From the NCBI GenBank assembly GCA_963931865.1, contig OZ007508.1, forward strand, positions 618,133 to 682,132: a stretch of DNA of 64,000 bases, in the 5' to 3' direction. The notes beneath the pieces were generated by a model. That model saw nothing but the letters and a program-made list of their open reading frames with translations. It did not search any database and was not told where the DNA came from. Below, in pieces: positions 47,709-60,231 of the stretch. The first letter of the stretch is position 1; the number at the start of each line of letters is the position of its first letter. A program made the translations under genes and the position numbers. This DNA is from Axinella damicornis. Taxonomy: Eukaryota; Porifera; Demospongiae; Axinellida; Axinellidae.

Positions 47709-47967
47709 CTAGAAACAAAAAAATTTCTTACAAAAATTACAAATGATTTAGTGATGGCCACCCCGATCGACTCCCGAAAAAGCAGACAAACAAGGAATGC
47801 CATTAACCAGCCTCAGTCCCATCCCATCCCTAAATTCTACATTTTTCAATGGGATGGGACTGAGCCTGGTTAATGGCATTCCTTGTTTGTCTGCTTTTTC
47901 GGGAGTCGATCGGGGTGGCCATCACTAAATCATTTGTAATTTTTGTAAGAAAATTTTTTGTTTCTAG
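47709..47967. mobile_element. CTAGAAAC hairpin element, copy 3
   Basis: Nearly identical to copy 1, with inverted arms and the same loop. Upstream flanking sequence (GCATTCCATGCGCTCAAAAA) is also shared with copy 1, so the mobile unit may extend further left or the flank was duplicated with it. Confidence 0.88.
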
Positions 47968-48531
47968 TAGTACACAGTATACGTTATAACTACTTCCGGT
48001 CGGTCCGGTCCGGTCCGGTCCGGGTTTTCACCACGGCCACTTGCTGAGTATTAAAGTGGCTTCTGTGTACACTGATTTGTGCTGACAAGGGTGTATGGTA
48101 GTTAGACGCTGGCTCTAACTTCACTGTGGTCGGCACCTTTCAACCTCCTACGCACTGTAGTACAATAGCCATTGATGAACTGACCATTGTAAGTGTTACG
48201 GACTTTATAGCGATCATGATTCTTCTCATGCATTGCATAAGTAACTACATGTATACGTTAGTATACTTGAAAGCCAGTCAGAAGATGAGGTAAGCAGGAA
48301 ATGACAATTCTTTTGTACTTGATAGCCAGTCAGAAGATGAAGTAAGTAAGAAATGACCGTTATTAGCTACAATTCTTTTGTACAAAAGTATAGGCAGCTA
48401 TACACTACCCAAACAAAAACTGATCTGTCATGAGCTTGAGACTGCTGAACAGCTTGGAAAACTAGGAGATACTGATTGTACTACCAATCACGAAGGGATT
48501 GAGCCTGTAATAAAATATTACTGTTACTATT
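47968..48531. other. Non-coding 3' flank of ferritin
   Basis: A short CGGTC tandem repeat lies at 47995-48020. AGCCAGTCAGAAGATGA occurs twice (48270-48345). No gene was seen. Confidence 0.6.
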
Positions 48532-51500
48532 TCACTGTCCCTCTGCTTGGTCCATGTGCCACTCGCCGTGACCTGGTCCGACCCGTTTCAAGTTCTTCAC
48601 CTGGTCTGCGATCTCCTTGATGCACTTCACGGAACCCTTCAGACAGTGCTTGTCCACAAAATCTGCCAACTGATGATGACACACAGGACTCACTCATAAT
48701 AGCAGTGGGAGGATGGAAGGAGAGGGACCTGCTCCCGCGTGCAGCAAGCTATTGAATTCATGACTTGAAATCATGAGTTCCTCCCCAAATAAAAACTAAA
48801 ACCCAGTTGATCGCTAGATACTTTGAGAATCAAGTTAAAATAGTATTCATACGGCAAACCACCTCTCCCTACAGTTGCGCTCTGGCAAGCAACCTTTTGA
48901 GCATAACACATACTAGTAGTACCTGGACATCTCCATGCTCTATGGCCAACTTCCGTAGCTCAAGTAGAAAGCGGTTCTCCCTGTGTTCCACTACCAATGC
49001 CTCCTCCATCGCCTCCAGAGCTGTAGAGGAAAAGAGTGTACATGATATACAGAGCAGCTTCACTGAGCCACTTCATGCTACAGCGAAAAAAAAAAGTGGT
49101 TAGTCTCAGTCCTAGCCCGTCTCCTTTCTCCTCTCCTCTCATATGGGAGACCAAGAGGATATACATACTGTCATGCAAGAGTGCACGATGAGATCATCGT
49201 CCGCTGTAATGACGACGATATCATATCATGCGCTCTTGTAGCATGTTTCTTGCTTTTGTATCACGTATCATGTTACAACAGATGTGTGAGCATCTGTCCC
49301 CATGCCAGAGGTTTGCCTGACATGAGCAGTGGTACAAATTGAGACTTAGAAATGGCTTCCAATGTGCTGTCCCCTGTTGTAATATTGTACACACATATAC
49401 CGGCAGGGCCCGCCCTATGCATGGCCAGCGTCTGAGCAGCATCTCACCAGCATCTGACTCAGCAGTGAAGGGTATGGTCAAAAAGATATGGCTGCACAAT
49501 GTCAGCTTTCAAGTGAAGCGACAGCCGCACCAGCAGTAAATTTTAATGGCAAGAGCTATGCCCCGCCCCCAACTTCCTGAGCAAGAAGAATTGGTCTAGC
49601 TCAACAGACTATGGTTGGGGTTGCCATCTCTGCATGTCTTTGAAAACTTTCCTTCTAGCATGTGCAGTGCTCATAGAATCAGCTTTCCTTCTAGCATGTG
49701 CAGTGCTCATAGAATCAGCTTTCCTTCTAGCATGTGCAGTGTTCATAGAATCAGCTTTCCTTCTAGCATGTGCAGTGTTCATAGAATCAGCTTTCCTTCT
49801 AGCATGTGCAGTGTTCATAGAATCAGCTTTCCTTCTAGCATGTGCAGTGCTCATAGAATCAGCTTTCCTTCTAGCATGTGCAGTGTTCATAGAATCAGCT
49901 TTCCTTCTAGCATGTGCAGTGTTCATAGAATCAGCTTTCCTTCTAGCATGTGCAGTGCTCATAGAATCAGCTTTCCTTCTAGCATGTGCAGTGCTCATAG
50001 AATCAGCTTTCCTTCTAACATGTGCAGTGTTCATAGAATCAGCTTTCCTTCTAGCATGTGCAGTGTTCATAGAATCAGCTTTCCTTCTAGCATGTGCAGT
50101 GCTCATAGAATCAGCTTTCCTTCTAGCATGTGCAGTGCTCATAGAATCAGCTTTCCTTCTAGCATGTGCAGTGTTCATAGAATCAGCTTTCCTTCTAGCA
50201 TGTGCAGTGCTCATAGAATCAGCTTTCCTTCTAGCATGTGCAGTGTGTTCATAGAATCAGCTTTCCTTCTAGCATGTGCAGTGTTCATAGAATCAGCTTT
50301 CCTTCTAGCATGTGCAGTGTGTTCATAGAATCAGCTTTCCTTCTAGCATGTGCAGTGTTCATAGAATCAGCTTTCCTTCTAGCATGTGCAGTGTTCATAG
50401 AATCAGCTTTCCTTCTAACATGTGCAGTGTTCATAGAATCAGCTTTCCTTCTAGCATGTGCAGTGCTCATAGAATCAGCTTTCCTTCTAGCATGTGCAGT
50501 GTTCATAGAATCAGCTTTCCTTCTAGCATGTGCAGTGTTCATAGAATCAGCTTTCCTTCTAGCATGTGCAGTGCTCATAGAATCAGCTTTCCTTCTAGCA
50601 TGTGCAGTGCTCATAGAATCAGCTTTCCTTCTAGCATGTGCAGTGTTCATAGAATCAGCTTTCCTTCTAGCATGTGCAGTGCTCATAGAATCAGCTTTCC
50701 TTCTAACATGTGCAGTGTTCATAGAATCAGCTTTCCTTCTAGCATGTGCAGTGCTCATAGAATCAGCTTTCCTTCTAGCATGTGCAGTGCTCATAGAATC
50801 AGCTTTCCTTCTAGCATGTGCAGTGTTCATAGAATCAGCTTTCCTTCTAGCATGTGCGGTGTTCATAGAATCAGCATGAGGTTGAATAACTGACTCTTCA
50901 TTTTTTGTAGTGGAAATTATTCGCTACATGGAAACAGATGCTGCAAGCTTTCAAAATCTTGGGGTGCAGTAACGAAAACATACTCAGCGCTCATATTTCA
51001 CTGCTGGCCCAGGAAGCCACTTGCTACCTATAAAGAAGTGACTATATGTGGCTGGTGATTTGGCCTGACCCCCTCCAGATCCTTCACCTCTCAAGTCTAT
51101 ACTGTATAACATACAGCCATATAGTGACTCTCTCGCTTGCACGATCTAGCCTCATTCCCAGGCCTCTATACCCAGCCTGGGATGAGGCTAAGCCATTCCA
51201 CTGTAGTCAGTCTACACACACTAGTCTGCATGGTGCTGGTGGTTGGCATGGGAACAAGACTCTAAAGTGAATCAAGTGTGTGCAATAATCTAATTTGTAC
51301 TTTGAGCACTTGGATGTGCTATACCACACTGTTGCAGTGCTTGCCAGCAACTATAACCACAACAGAATAAGGTGCTCAGGTGACCACACTGTTGCAGTGC
51401 TTGCCAGCAACTATAACCACAACAGAATAAGGTGCTCAGGTTACCACACTGTTGCAGTGCTTGCCAGCAACTATAACCACAACAGAATAAGGTGCTCAGG

Positions 51501-53600
51501 TGACTGGAGGAGAGCTAGTTACTGATCCTGGAGGGTGGATGGGTTACCAGAGTTCCATTCCTCAGCGGCTAGTGATCTGCCCCCATTTCTCTCTAAAGCC
51601 TAGCATCATTGGAACTCCACTCCATCGAGCCCATTCTTACCGGATGTCCACTCTTGCTTCTTGGGAGAGGGTATCTCCTTCAAGACAACCTTGCCTCCTC
51701 GTTGGTTCTGAATCTTCATGAAGTCCTGAGCATGTTCCAACTCTTCTGCCGCCATCTCCCGAAAGAAACTGGCGTAGCCCTTCAGTGCGACCCCGTCCCT
51801 CTCAAAGCAGGCTGCCTGCAATGGGTGGATGGGTGCTTGCCTATACAGTTAACCCAGACCTGTATAACCCCACATCAGACGGAGAGAAAGGAATCATTCG
51901 GTCCATTCCACTGTTCCAGTCCAGTGATTAGATACACCATTACAAGGCAGTACTTTAATTATGAGTGGAAACCACACTCCTGGTATGTAGGTAGCTACAG
52001 CTGGCGAATCAAGGACCAGGTGTTGACGGGCTTGCTCCAATCAGAATAAATAACTTGCAACCATAGCTACTGCAACTGGTAGGCAGACTCACCTTTTAGG
52101 ACGAAGCCTCGGGCCTTCCTCTCACCTCTTGGAAGCTCATTGGACTCTACCTGAATGTATCCACAACTAGACTGGACTCGTACTTGCGTTTACTATATCT
52201 GCGTAAGAAACTCATGACTTCGCTTGTACACATGATAGGGTATCATAGACTCGGTAGAGTCTATATGTAGGGATACGACGTACACGCAATACATGCCAAT
52301 ACAAAAAAATCTCTCCAAATCTCAGAAACGGTACACTTATAAGCCTTTATAACCACATACCGTTCATCTTCGAGTGTTTTCATGACCAACAAGACTCCTC
52401 GCATCGCGAAAAATCGTCGCGAAAGTACCACACCAGGCACTCGCAAAACGGGCAAATTGTTTTTCTTTCTTCTTCTTCTTTCTTCTTTCTTCAGACAACT
52501 TAGCTCAACGTTGCCTCAATCTGTCACGATGGTTTTCGCACGAAACAGCAGCATTTTCAACCGAGCAGTGCAACGTCCCATCGCTTTTTCGCTACCTCCA
52601 AGTCTTCACCAGGCGGCTGCAGCTGCCCACTCAATAACTATGGCTTCGTTTGTCACGCCATTTTCACGTTTGTACGCATGCGCACTTAAACGATCACTTA
52701 GCAACGATACGTAATTATTACTCAAGATCGCTGAATTAGAAACAGTGGGGGAAGATGCGTTGACCGATGTGTTGTCAAACAAGGCACTCTTTATAAGACT
52801 GAGGTTAGTCCCTGTACGCATGATTTAGCTAAGCTTATATTGCTACCTAAACTGTATTCTGTGAGCAGGGTGAATGCCTATCTCAACTCTCAACACCCAT
52901 ATGAATGTCCCTACTATAAACTGCCTATGCCATGGTCTTCAGACAGGGAGAACTCAATGGCTTTGTCATCCATCTTGGGAACAGTTGACTTGAGATGCCC
53001 GGGCCTGATTCTTCAGCCAATGCTGGAAGTGTAATACCTGAGTAATATAGTCCAAATAACTAGGCAAGGACACCTACTGCCGAGTTGCCTGTGAGGTCAC
53101 TGACTTCTGCAGCTAACTTCACCTCAAACATGCGCCTGCTGCCCCAAAAAATTACATAAACAAGTAATAAAAACATTACAAATGTAGCAGGATGTAGGGA
53201 TACCAGAACGGCAAAAAAGTAAGGAAACAAGAGGGATGATCGAACATAACAGTGAAGTATACAATCACCCCTACATATCTTTTTTCATTGTACATGTATA
53301 TATGGAAGAAGATCTCTGTAGGGGTGATTGTATACTTCACTGTTATGTTCGATCATCCCTCTTGTTTCCTTACTTTTTGCCGTTCTGGTATCCCTACATC
53401 CTGCTACATTTGTAATGTTTTTATTACTTGTACTAAATAGCCACCAGCTTGAATTATGTGCATATTCTCTTTGGTTGCATAACTTTGTCACGACTAACCA
53501 TGGCCATGTAGGTATACATGGCACAGAGCTCTCCATGGACCTGCTTGTTCACAGCCGCTTCACATTCGTCACTGTAGTTCTGACGGACTGATAACGCCAT
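48532..53600 (-). CDS. FTH: Ferritin, heavy-chain type, cytosolic
   Basis: Four exons, 53499-53600, 51641-51815, 48923-49020 and 48532-48669, join in phase to 170 residues. Ferritin forms a 24-subunit cage that oxidises and stores iron. The four-helix signature is clear: VRQNYSDECEAAVN, FERDGVALKGYASFF, EELEHAQ, KIQNQRGG, LLELRKLA, VKCIKEIADQVKNL. Ferroxidase-site residues are present: Glu24, Tyr31, Glu58, Glu59, His62 and Glu104 (27, 34, 61, 62, 65 and 107 of the human H chain). The residue matching human Gln141 is Ser138. No signal peptide is seen, so a cytosolic form is likely. Intron 2 holds a 36-bp minisatellite and intron 1 holds repeats. No convincing iron-responsive element was found upstream within 150 bp, although the true 5'UTR is unknown. 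Confidence 0.95.
49645..50876. repeat. 36-bp minisatellite in ferritin intron 2
   Basis: About 34 copies of a unit with TCATAGAATCAGCTTTCCTT and CTAGCATGTGCAGTG then T or C. Two units carry an extra TG that shifts the frames. All long open frames here are repeat artefacts. Confidence 0.97.
51147..51190. mobile_element. 44-bp hairpin element
   Basis: The ends TAGCCTCATTCCCAGG and CCTGGGATGAGGCTA form an inverted pair with small differences. No clear target duplication was seen. It lies in ferritin intron 2. Confidence 0.6.
51322..51505. repeat. 60-bp tandem repeat, three copies
   Basis: Three almost identical copies with ACCACACTGTTGCAGTGCTT and AACAGAATAAGGTGCTCAGG, in ferritin intron 2. 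Confidence 0.95.
52845..53160. repeat. Dispersed repeat related to 38702-39065
   Basis: It shares ordered blocks with 38702-39065 and ends next to the hairpin at 53160. It lies in ferritin intron 1. No coding capacity was seen. Confidence 0.7.
53160..53431. mobile_element. 272-bp hairpin element with 115-bp arms
   Basis: The arms 53160-53274 and 53317-53431 are reverse complements, starting ACAAGTAATAAAAACATTAC. The loop is AT-rich. Its end sequence also occurs at 38702 and 39041. It lies in ferritin intron 1, 68 bp from exon 1. Confidence 0.9.
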
Positions 53601-54148
53601 TCTAAACAAGATGTGAGACAATGAGGGTGGAATGCATGAAAACGTTATTTCAGGCAGCCTGCCTTGACTAGAATTTGAATGCATGGTCATTAACTTTCAA
53701 CAGGTCATCATGCACACAATGCAATATTTGAAACACACTGACCCTTAATTAGGTGTACGTTTCTCGAACACCATTTATCATAGTTGATTTCAGTTCTGTG
53801 TACCATAGTTTTGTGTCAAAAACTTCCTTTGGGTGGAGCTTCACGTAAAATACACTGGAGTCCAGAATCTATGCGGGTACCCTTGCACCATAGATTCTAC
53901 GTAGTTCTATTATCTATGCTTGACGAACCTTGTATTTGCAGACCCATATATAATTGAGCCGTCACATTTAACTTTTGCAACAGGCAGGTTTAATGGCAGA
54001 ATACGTGATATTCCACTGAATACACAATGTTGGAACACAACTGAAATTGAGTGCACACCAATTGAAGTTGCACACATAAAGTTAGTGATGACAGAATTCA
54101 TTATTGGGGTCCAAATTATCGAGAACACCACAGGGTAATAAACACCAT
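53601..54148. promoter_or_regulatory. Ferritin upstream region
   Basis: This divergent region upstream of ferritin shares space with the TOLLIP promoter further right. No gene, TATA box or iron-responsive element was confidently recognised. Confidence 0.4.
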
Positions 54149-54627
54149 ACTTTGAGCTGCGACTGGGGTCACAATCCCGCCGGATATGATGCAGATGAGG
54201 CAATAGACCCGTTGCAGTTACGTCACATTTTCCCGTGGAATTTCCGTGTACTATCCGGAAGCCGCCATCTTGGTGTACCGAAATACATTGGCTTTATATG
54301 CAGTATCGATCAAAACGTGTCCTGTGTCACTGGTAAGCGATTATAATTATAGCTTTAAAAGGCCTACGTAGCAATCACATTTCGTCCGATACTAGAAGCA
54401 TTGTTGGTGCATGATTGTGTTTACTGAGATCGCCATAGAAGCTGCTATCTCCAAAAACGCTAAATAGCCGCCATGCTGGTGTCCATTTCCGTATTCTCGA
54501 ATTGATGACGTCAGCTGCAACGGGTCTCTATTCTACACACAGTCACAGGTCACTGGCAGTTTAGTAGTGGGTCATGGTCGGTTTGGAATTGGAAGGTCAC
54601 AGATTGCGACCCCGGTTGCAGTTCTAA
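54149..54627. mobile_element. Relative of the GGTCAC inverted-repeat element
   Basis: The ends GAGCTGCGACTGGGGTCACA and GATTGCGACCCCGGTTGCAG are inverted and match the arms of 21712-22388. The interior is different. Confidence 0.6.
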
Positions 54628-54812
54628 GGGAGGGGATTTCCGGACAGTATTGCAATTCCAGAGAGTATTGCAATTCCGGAAACGGCACTTCATGGTCCTT
54701 GCATTCGCTCCTTTAGCAATACTTTGGAATTATGGTAGCTAAGTGCGCATGCATACCCTACCTTCAAACCTTCCAACGCAGTACAGTTGTTAGCAATGTG
54801 CTCCTGAATTGA
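54628..54812. mobile_element. Decayed copy of the 5924-6153 MITE
   Basis: It shares GGATTTCCGGACAGT and GTGCGCATGCATACCCTACC in the same order. The right terminal repeat is lost. Confidence 0.7.
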
Positions 54813-55134
54813 CCACCCACTGATCATTATTTATACACACACAGACTGTTTAACACATCTCCATTTAATAGGTCTATCTATGGTTGCACAGCTAGGCAAG
54901 GGGACCCTGTGACTTGGAAGCAGTACACTGCATCTGCGCTGCGTACCTGCACCTAGTAGCTTACCTCCTATAGAGTGGCACTGTACTGTATTGACGACAA
55001 TCAGATCACAACTATACCAGCCAAGTATAGTACTCCTGGTTAATTAATGAAGTCAATCCGGGTCTGGTTCCGGCGATCCCATACATCATGGGGATCCGAG
55101 TATTGATCTGGCCTGCACTGTACTAGCACTGGCG

Positions 55135-58100
55135 ATGTCAGAAGTTCAAGCTGAACACTCAACAAGTATGGCGACGACAGAGTTTCCTGCAGGTGTGCCT
55201 ACTGACCCAGAGGGGACAGCGGGAAGTGACACCATGACCAGCGTCCCGTCCCAGCCCCCCTCTCGGCGACAGAGGTCCTTCCTCGGTCAGCTACCGGACG
55301 ACTTCCTCCGTGTTGATGCCCCAACCACCGCCCAGGCCTACCCCCAGGGTACGGCTGGTCAGCAAGCCGGATACAGGTAGGCTATGTAATCATATATATA
55401 GGTAAGGTATCGGTGTTCAGATTGTTCTGTCAAAAGACTGTTCGGTACAAGCTTAGTTGTGGTCTGAACTCTGAACAAGTTCCCTGCTTCCTGCTTCGAT
55501 TACCAGTAGAGTGCTTTAGTGACTGGATCAAGTATGTGGATACCATCAATGATATAGACATAACCGTCTATCTATTGGAGAACAGCCCATTACGATTGTG
55601 CCAAGGGGCCATTCGTCGTACCAATCCCTTGATCAGCTATAATCAGTCTGCAATTCAACTTCTCAATATTTTGTGTGGATTGATTCAGATCACGTTCAGT
55701 TGACCCGTGGTGTTTGTACTCCTCTGCAGGGACCCACGTCTTGTTCCCATGACCTACGGTCCTCAGGCGCTATACAGGCCAGCTGAAAACAGTTTGGGGA
55801 GGCTACGAGTGACTATATCTCAGGTACTGCGTGGTGTAGCATTGTGTAGCGTCTTTGAGTCCCCCACACACCCACTGTGATCAACCATAACCACCCCCAT
55901 CTTGTTTTGGTCACGAAGAACTTGTTGACCCATGCGCAGTGTGCAACCCCATCTTTGCCAGCTTGTGTTAGTCACAAGGGCTTGTTGACCCACACGCAGT
56001 GTGTCTCCAAAACTCCAAAGATCAGCAGCAATGGCTGCCATGAGATGCTACCTAGCAACTAGATCGGTATTCTGGCCAAGGTTTCACTTTGGCTTAGTGT
56101 ACAGAGTGTGGGTCCTGGCCGTGTGTTATTGTGTACCGTAGGGATGGAGACTGAGTGTCCTGTGCGTCATGGTTCTGCTCACACTGGTCAAAGGTGGTTG
56201 GCCCTAAACACCTCTCAGCCCACCTCTTAGCCTCGTTCCCAGGCCCGAGAGAGGGCGGAGAAAAGGGCCTGGTTTCCACTGTTTGTGCGTGTGCTTAATT
56301 ATCCGTACCTGAAAATGTATTCATAAGGGGGAGGGTGCAAATGACGTCTTCATAGTCGCATGGCTGAGCATATGATGCTTTCTATTTTGCTACGCTGGTC
56401 CTCCATCTGCGAGAGGAGGGGTGACACAACCACAGTTACACTACACTTACCCAACATTACTACTAGGAATACGTATCCGCATAATTGCCTCGCGCGCACG
56501 CCGCGGCCGCATGAGCAGCCTGGCCACGTGCTTACGAGTAGTATGCAGCTAAGTGTGAATTTGCGAGTGTGTAGCTGAGATAAACATGTCGATTACACTC
56601 ACTGTTCGACTCCACATGTAGCTGCTCTAGCTCTGCAAGCCCTGAAGGCCCCGTTCGCTTGTACCCTAGCCTCTGGCTACGCGAGATTATTGTGGAGTTG
56701 CGGTATAAACAGATGTCGACTGTTTGACTTCATGTGTAGCTGTTCCAGCTCTGCAATTGCAAGCCCTGGAGCACCGCGCGCTCGTCCACTGATCTGTTTC
56801 TCAAGGTTGTAGTTCTCGCACCGTCGAGCCCTCGCAGCAAATCAATTGGCCGGCAGGAAACCCACAACATTCCTATCAACATTCCTGAGCGTGACATCTT
56901 CCGGTACGTACGTACCACGTACGTACATACGTATATAGTGAGCAATAGATCCCCCATTCAGAGCCTCGCGCTAATGCGCTCGGCAATTATCAAACGGAAG
57001 GGGTCTGGTAGCATAGTGACTCCACCCGTCGGAGCGACGGTAGCCATACAAAAACATCCTCTCTTTCAATCGCAGATCGCTGTTCTATAGCTCAATTCAG
57101 GAACGCCTTGCCATAAGAGGGCATAGGAGAACCGTAACGCACACCACAGGCCATATTACTATGCTAACTGTACGGACCATGTAACAAAGTATCCGCTTTG
57201 ACGTCACGAGTGTGCAAACATTTTAACATGAATCGAACATCCGCGGTGCCAGTAGAATTCCACCGCGATTAAGCGTGTGCGCAAACAGTGGAAACCAGGC
57301 CCCTTTCTCCTCCCTGTCTCGGGCCTGGAACCAGGCTAGACCACCTCTCTAGTCTCTGCTATGATAGCCCAGCACTACGCTGTGTGTCTGTGTGTTACGG
57401 CTTATATTTTAATGATCGCTCTGTGATCGTTACAGTTGACCACACCCTTTACATTGATGTTCTGTAATACACGAGTTTCTACGAAACATGCGTGGCGCCA
57501 TTGTGTGATCTTGCTCATCATGGGTTTGCACCGCCTCTGTCTCATGAGCCGCAGGAGGTGGGGTGTAGGGCAGCGCTGGTTGACAGAAGGGCGGGTTGTA
57601 GCCGAAGGAGGCGGGGTGTAGGGCAGCGCTGGTTGACAGAAGGGCGGGTTGTAGCCGCAGGAGGCGGGGTGTAGGGCAGCGCTGGTTGACAGAAGGGCGG
57701 GTTGTAGCCGCAGGAGGCGGGGTGTAGGGCAGCGCTGGTTGACAGAAGGGCGGGTTGTAGCCGCAGGAGGTGGGGTGTAGGGCAGCGCTGGTTGACAGAA
57801 GGGCGGGTTGTAGCCACAGGAGGTGGGGTGTAGGGCAGCGCTGGTTGACAGAAGGGCGGGTTGTAGCCGCAGGAGGTGGGGTGTAGGGCAGCGCTGGTTG
57901 ACAGAAGGGCGGGTTGTAGCCACAGGAGGCGGGGTGTACATGTAGGGCAGCGCTGGTTGACAGAAGGGCGGGTTGTAGCCGCAGGAGGCGGGGTGTAGGG
58001 CAGCACTGATTGACAGAAAGGCGGGTTGTAGCCGGGTTGCACATTCCATTACTGTGCACCAACTCATCTTCTCCACTTTTCCACAGGCCAAACTGATAAA

Positions 58101-60153
58101 GAACTATGGTTTCACTCGCATGGACCCGTACTGCCGGGTCAGGGTGGGTCACTCTGTATATGAGACTCCCACTGATACCAACGGCTCCAAGAACCCTCGC
58201 TGGAACAAAGTATTCACCTGGTGAGTGAGGCGGAGGTTTGACCTCTGTGATTGAGAATCACTTTGTAATCTCTGTTAATGTCTACTAATCTCTAGTACTC
58301 TCTAGTAATCTCTAGTACTCTCTAGTAATCTCTAGTACTCTCTAGGGTTATAGGTGACGTTGCATGCAAACAGGACACATACACCTCAGTCAGTGTTTGT
58401 GAGGTGTATAGGAGCGTTACCCATTTTGGGAAAATCGCCACTGGATTGTGATCAGACTTTGGGTACCCCAGTGAATGGTTAGGTGGAAGTACTTAATGTC
58501 GAGGTCGATGTGTTGCTGCAAGCACATCTTCTCTGTATCACGATCCATCACGGTTTTCTGTATCATGATCCATCACGTATCATGCCATGCACTGGTGGAG
58601 CATTCCATCTTAGAATGCCACACATTTGATATCTGGCAAAATGATGAATGCCACCCACGTGAAACCTGACAAATGCTGGGTTTTCATTAATGCGGTCGCA
58701 GTTTGCAATTCACCCTATTCAGAATCGTCTTCTCTGGTTTCTTTTCCAGCAATTTGCCTCGTGGTGTGAACAGTCTCTATGTCGAGATTTTCAATGAGGT
58801 ACGTACATTCAACTTTGTATCTGCATGCTCATACTTTCTCAAATTTTAATGTATTTAGCATTGTTTAAACCTGCTCTCGTAAGTTAATTTTCCCACATCC
58901 AGAACTAGATGTAATCTCCCACATCCATCTTATCCTCTCTCCCACATCATTCTTATCCCCTCTCCCCTGTCCTTATACCCCTCCCACATCCCCTTCTTTC
59001 TCCTCCGGTCCCCTTTCCCTCTTCAGCGTTACCTGGCCCTTGATGACCGTGTGGCGTGGGCATACTTTGAGTTCCCAGAGGACCTGTTTAATGGGGAGAC
59101 GGTGGAGGAGTGGGTGGCGCTCAGTGGGAAGCAGGGGGAGGGGCAGGAGGGGAACATCAACATTATCCTCTCATTCACTGTGAGCTAATCATTGTGCTGG
59201 TGTGTGTTGTGGTGTAGACGAGATTATGTCATCATTACATCATGTACTGCACATGGCTGGGGTAGTCTCTCTCTCCTATATTAAGAAGTATTTCCAGTGG
59301 TTGTAGCACCATAGATATAATTATACTCCACGTGTGACATATCTGCAACTACATATGGTGCTAAACATTATTCCTCATCCTCTCTCCGTTTCTTCTTTTG
59401 CACCCCCTTGTCATTCTCCTGTCCTTTCCCTTTCTGCGCTACTTCATTTCCCCTTTCCCCTTGTTCTTTATCCTCCCCCTCTCTCCTCTTCTCCCTCTCT
59501 TTCCTTTCCCTCCTTTTCTTTACTCTCACTTTGCTCTCCCGCCTGATCCTCCTCTGTTCCCTTCCCATACTCCACAGCCTGCTCCTCCCCAAACCTCGTA
59601 CCAGCTCACTGCCTATGGCAACCAGCCTGTCGCCATGGTCCCAGCTGGCATGCCAGGAGCACAAATGTACTACCATGGAGGCTACCCACCTGCATACCCT
59701 CAATATGTGCCACAACCACAGCAGGCTATTCCTCAAGGTAGAACTGCAGGTTAGCATGTGGTAGCCTTGTTCTCAGGCCTTTGCCATCTCCAGAGGCCCT
59801 TTCCTGTACGTAATGTCCGTCCCAAGGCCGGAGAGGCCGAGGTGTTTACATCAAGTGTCCCCCATTTCAAGTGTGGGTAAACAGTCAGCTATCATTGAAT
59901 GTGTGTACATGTAACAGTCAATGTGACTGCAGTCAGTGGGGTTGTTTCTATGGTATGACACTTTCCCCATGCAGTGCCTCAGCCACAGCCACAGCGCCTT
60001 CAGCCGCAGCGGCCCGTTGTGCGGGAGGAGGATGTCACCCAGCTGCAGGAGATGTTCCCCTCCCTGGACCAGGAGGTTGTACGCTCTGTGCTGGAGGCCA
60101 GCAACGGGCAGGTGGACTCCGCCGTCACGAACCTCCTGCAGATGACCCAGTGA
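55135..60153 (+). CDS. TOLLIP: TOLLIP, Toll-interacting endosomal adaptor
   Basis: Seven exons, 55135-55376, 55730-55823, 58087-58220, 58750-58798, 59027-59179, 59578-59737 and 59975-60153, join in phase to 336 residues. Order of parts: N-terminal Tom1-binding region with [10 protein letters not shown]2 domain at about 103-224 ([44 protein letters not shown]); a Pro/Gln/Tyr-rich linker; C-terminal CUE domain at about 294-334 ([15 protein letters not shown] and a terminal LLQM) that binds ubiquitin. The vertebrate protein (274 residues) links ubiquitinated cargo to endosomes and dampens IL-1/Toll receptor signalling. The extra length here is in the N-terminus and linker. Intron 2 (2.26 kb) holds a transposon and a minisatellite; the other introns are about 0.2-0.5 kb. 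Confidence 0.97.
56228..57338. mobile_element. 1.1-kb inverted-repeat element in TOLLIP intron 2
   Basis: The ends TAGCCTCGTTCCCAGGCCCG and its complement extend into arms of about 75 bp that include GGTTTCCACTGTTTG. The flanks share CCACCTCT, an 8-of-9 target duplication. It belongs to the same end family as 44378-44997. No transposase was recognised in the interior. Confidence 0.8.
57545..58035. repeat. 53-bp minisatellite in TOLLIP intron 2
   Basis: About nine copies of a unit with GGGTGTAGGGCAGCGCTGGT and AGAAGGGCGGGTTGTAGCC. The array ends 52 bp before exon 3. Minus-strand frames through it are artefacts. Confidence 0.95.
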
Positions 60154-60231
60154 TACATCATCAAATAACTCCTTAGTACAGTAGTTGCACCCCCTGAATG
60201 ATTTTGATCGTGTTGATACAATACTCATGGC

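Noticed and set aside
47586..47873. 95-residue plus-strand frame
   Set aside because: It lies mostly in the arm of a hairpin transposon.
49609..50893. Open frames of 190-240 residues on both strands
   Set aside because: Products of the 36-bp minisatellite in ferritin intron 2; several frames and both strands are open at once.
53730..53750. CAGTGT word upstream of ferritin as an iron-responsive element
   Set aside because: The five bases on each side do not pair, so no IRE stem can form.
57402..58152. Pro-rich minus-strand frames of 166-240 residues
   Set aside because: Frames of the 53-bp minisatellite in TOLLIP intron 2.
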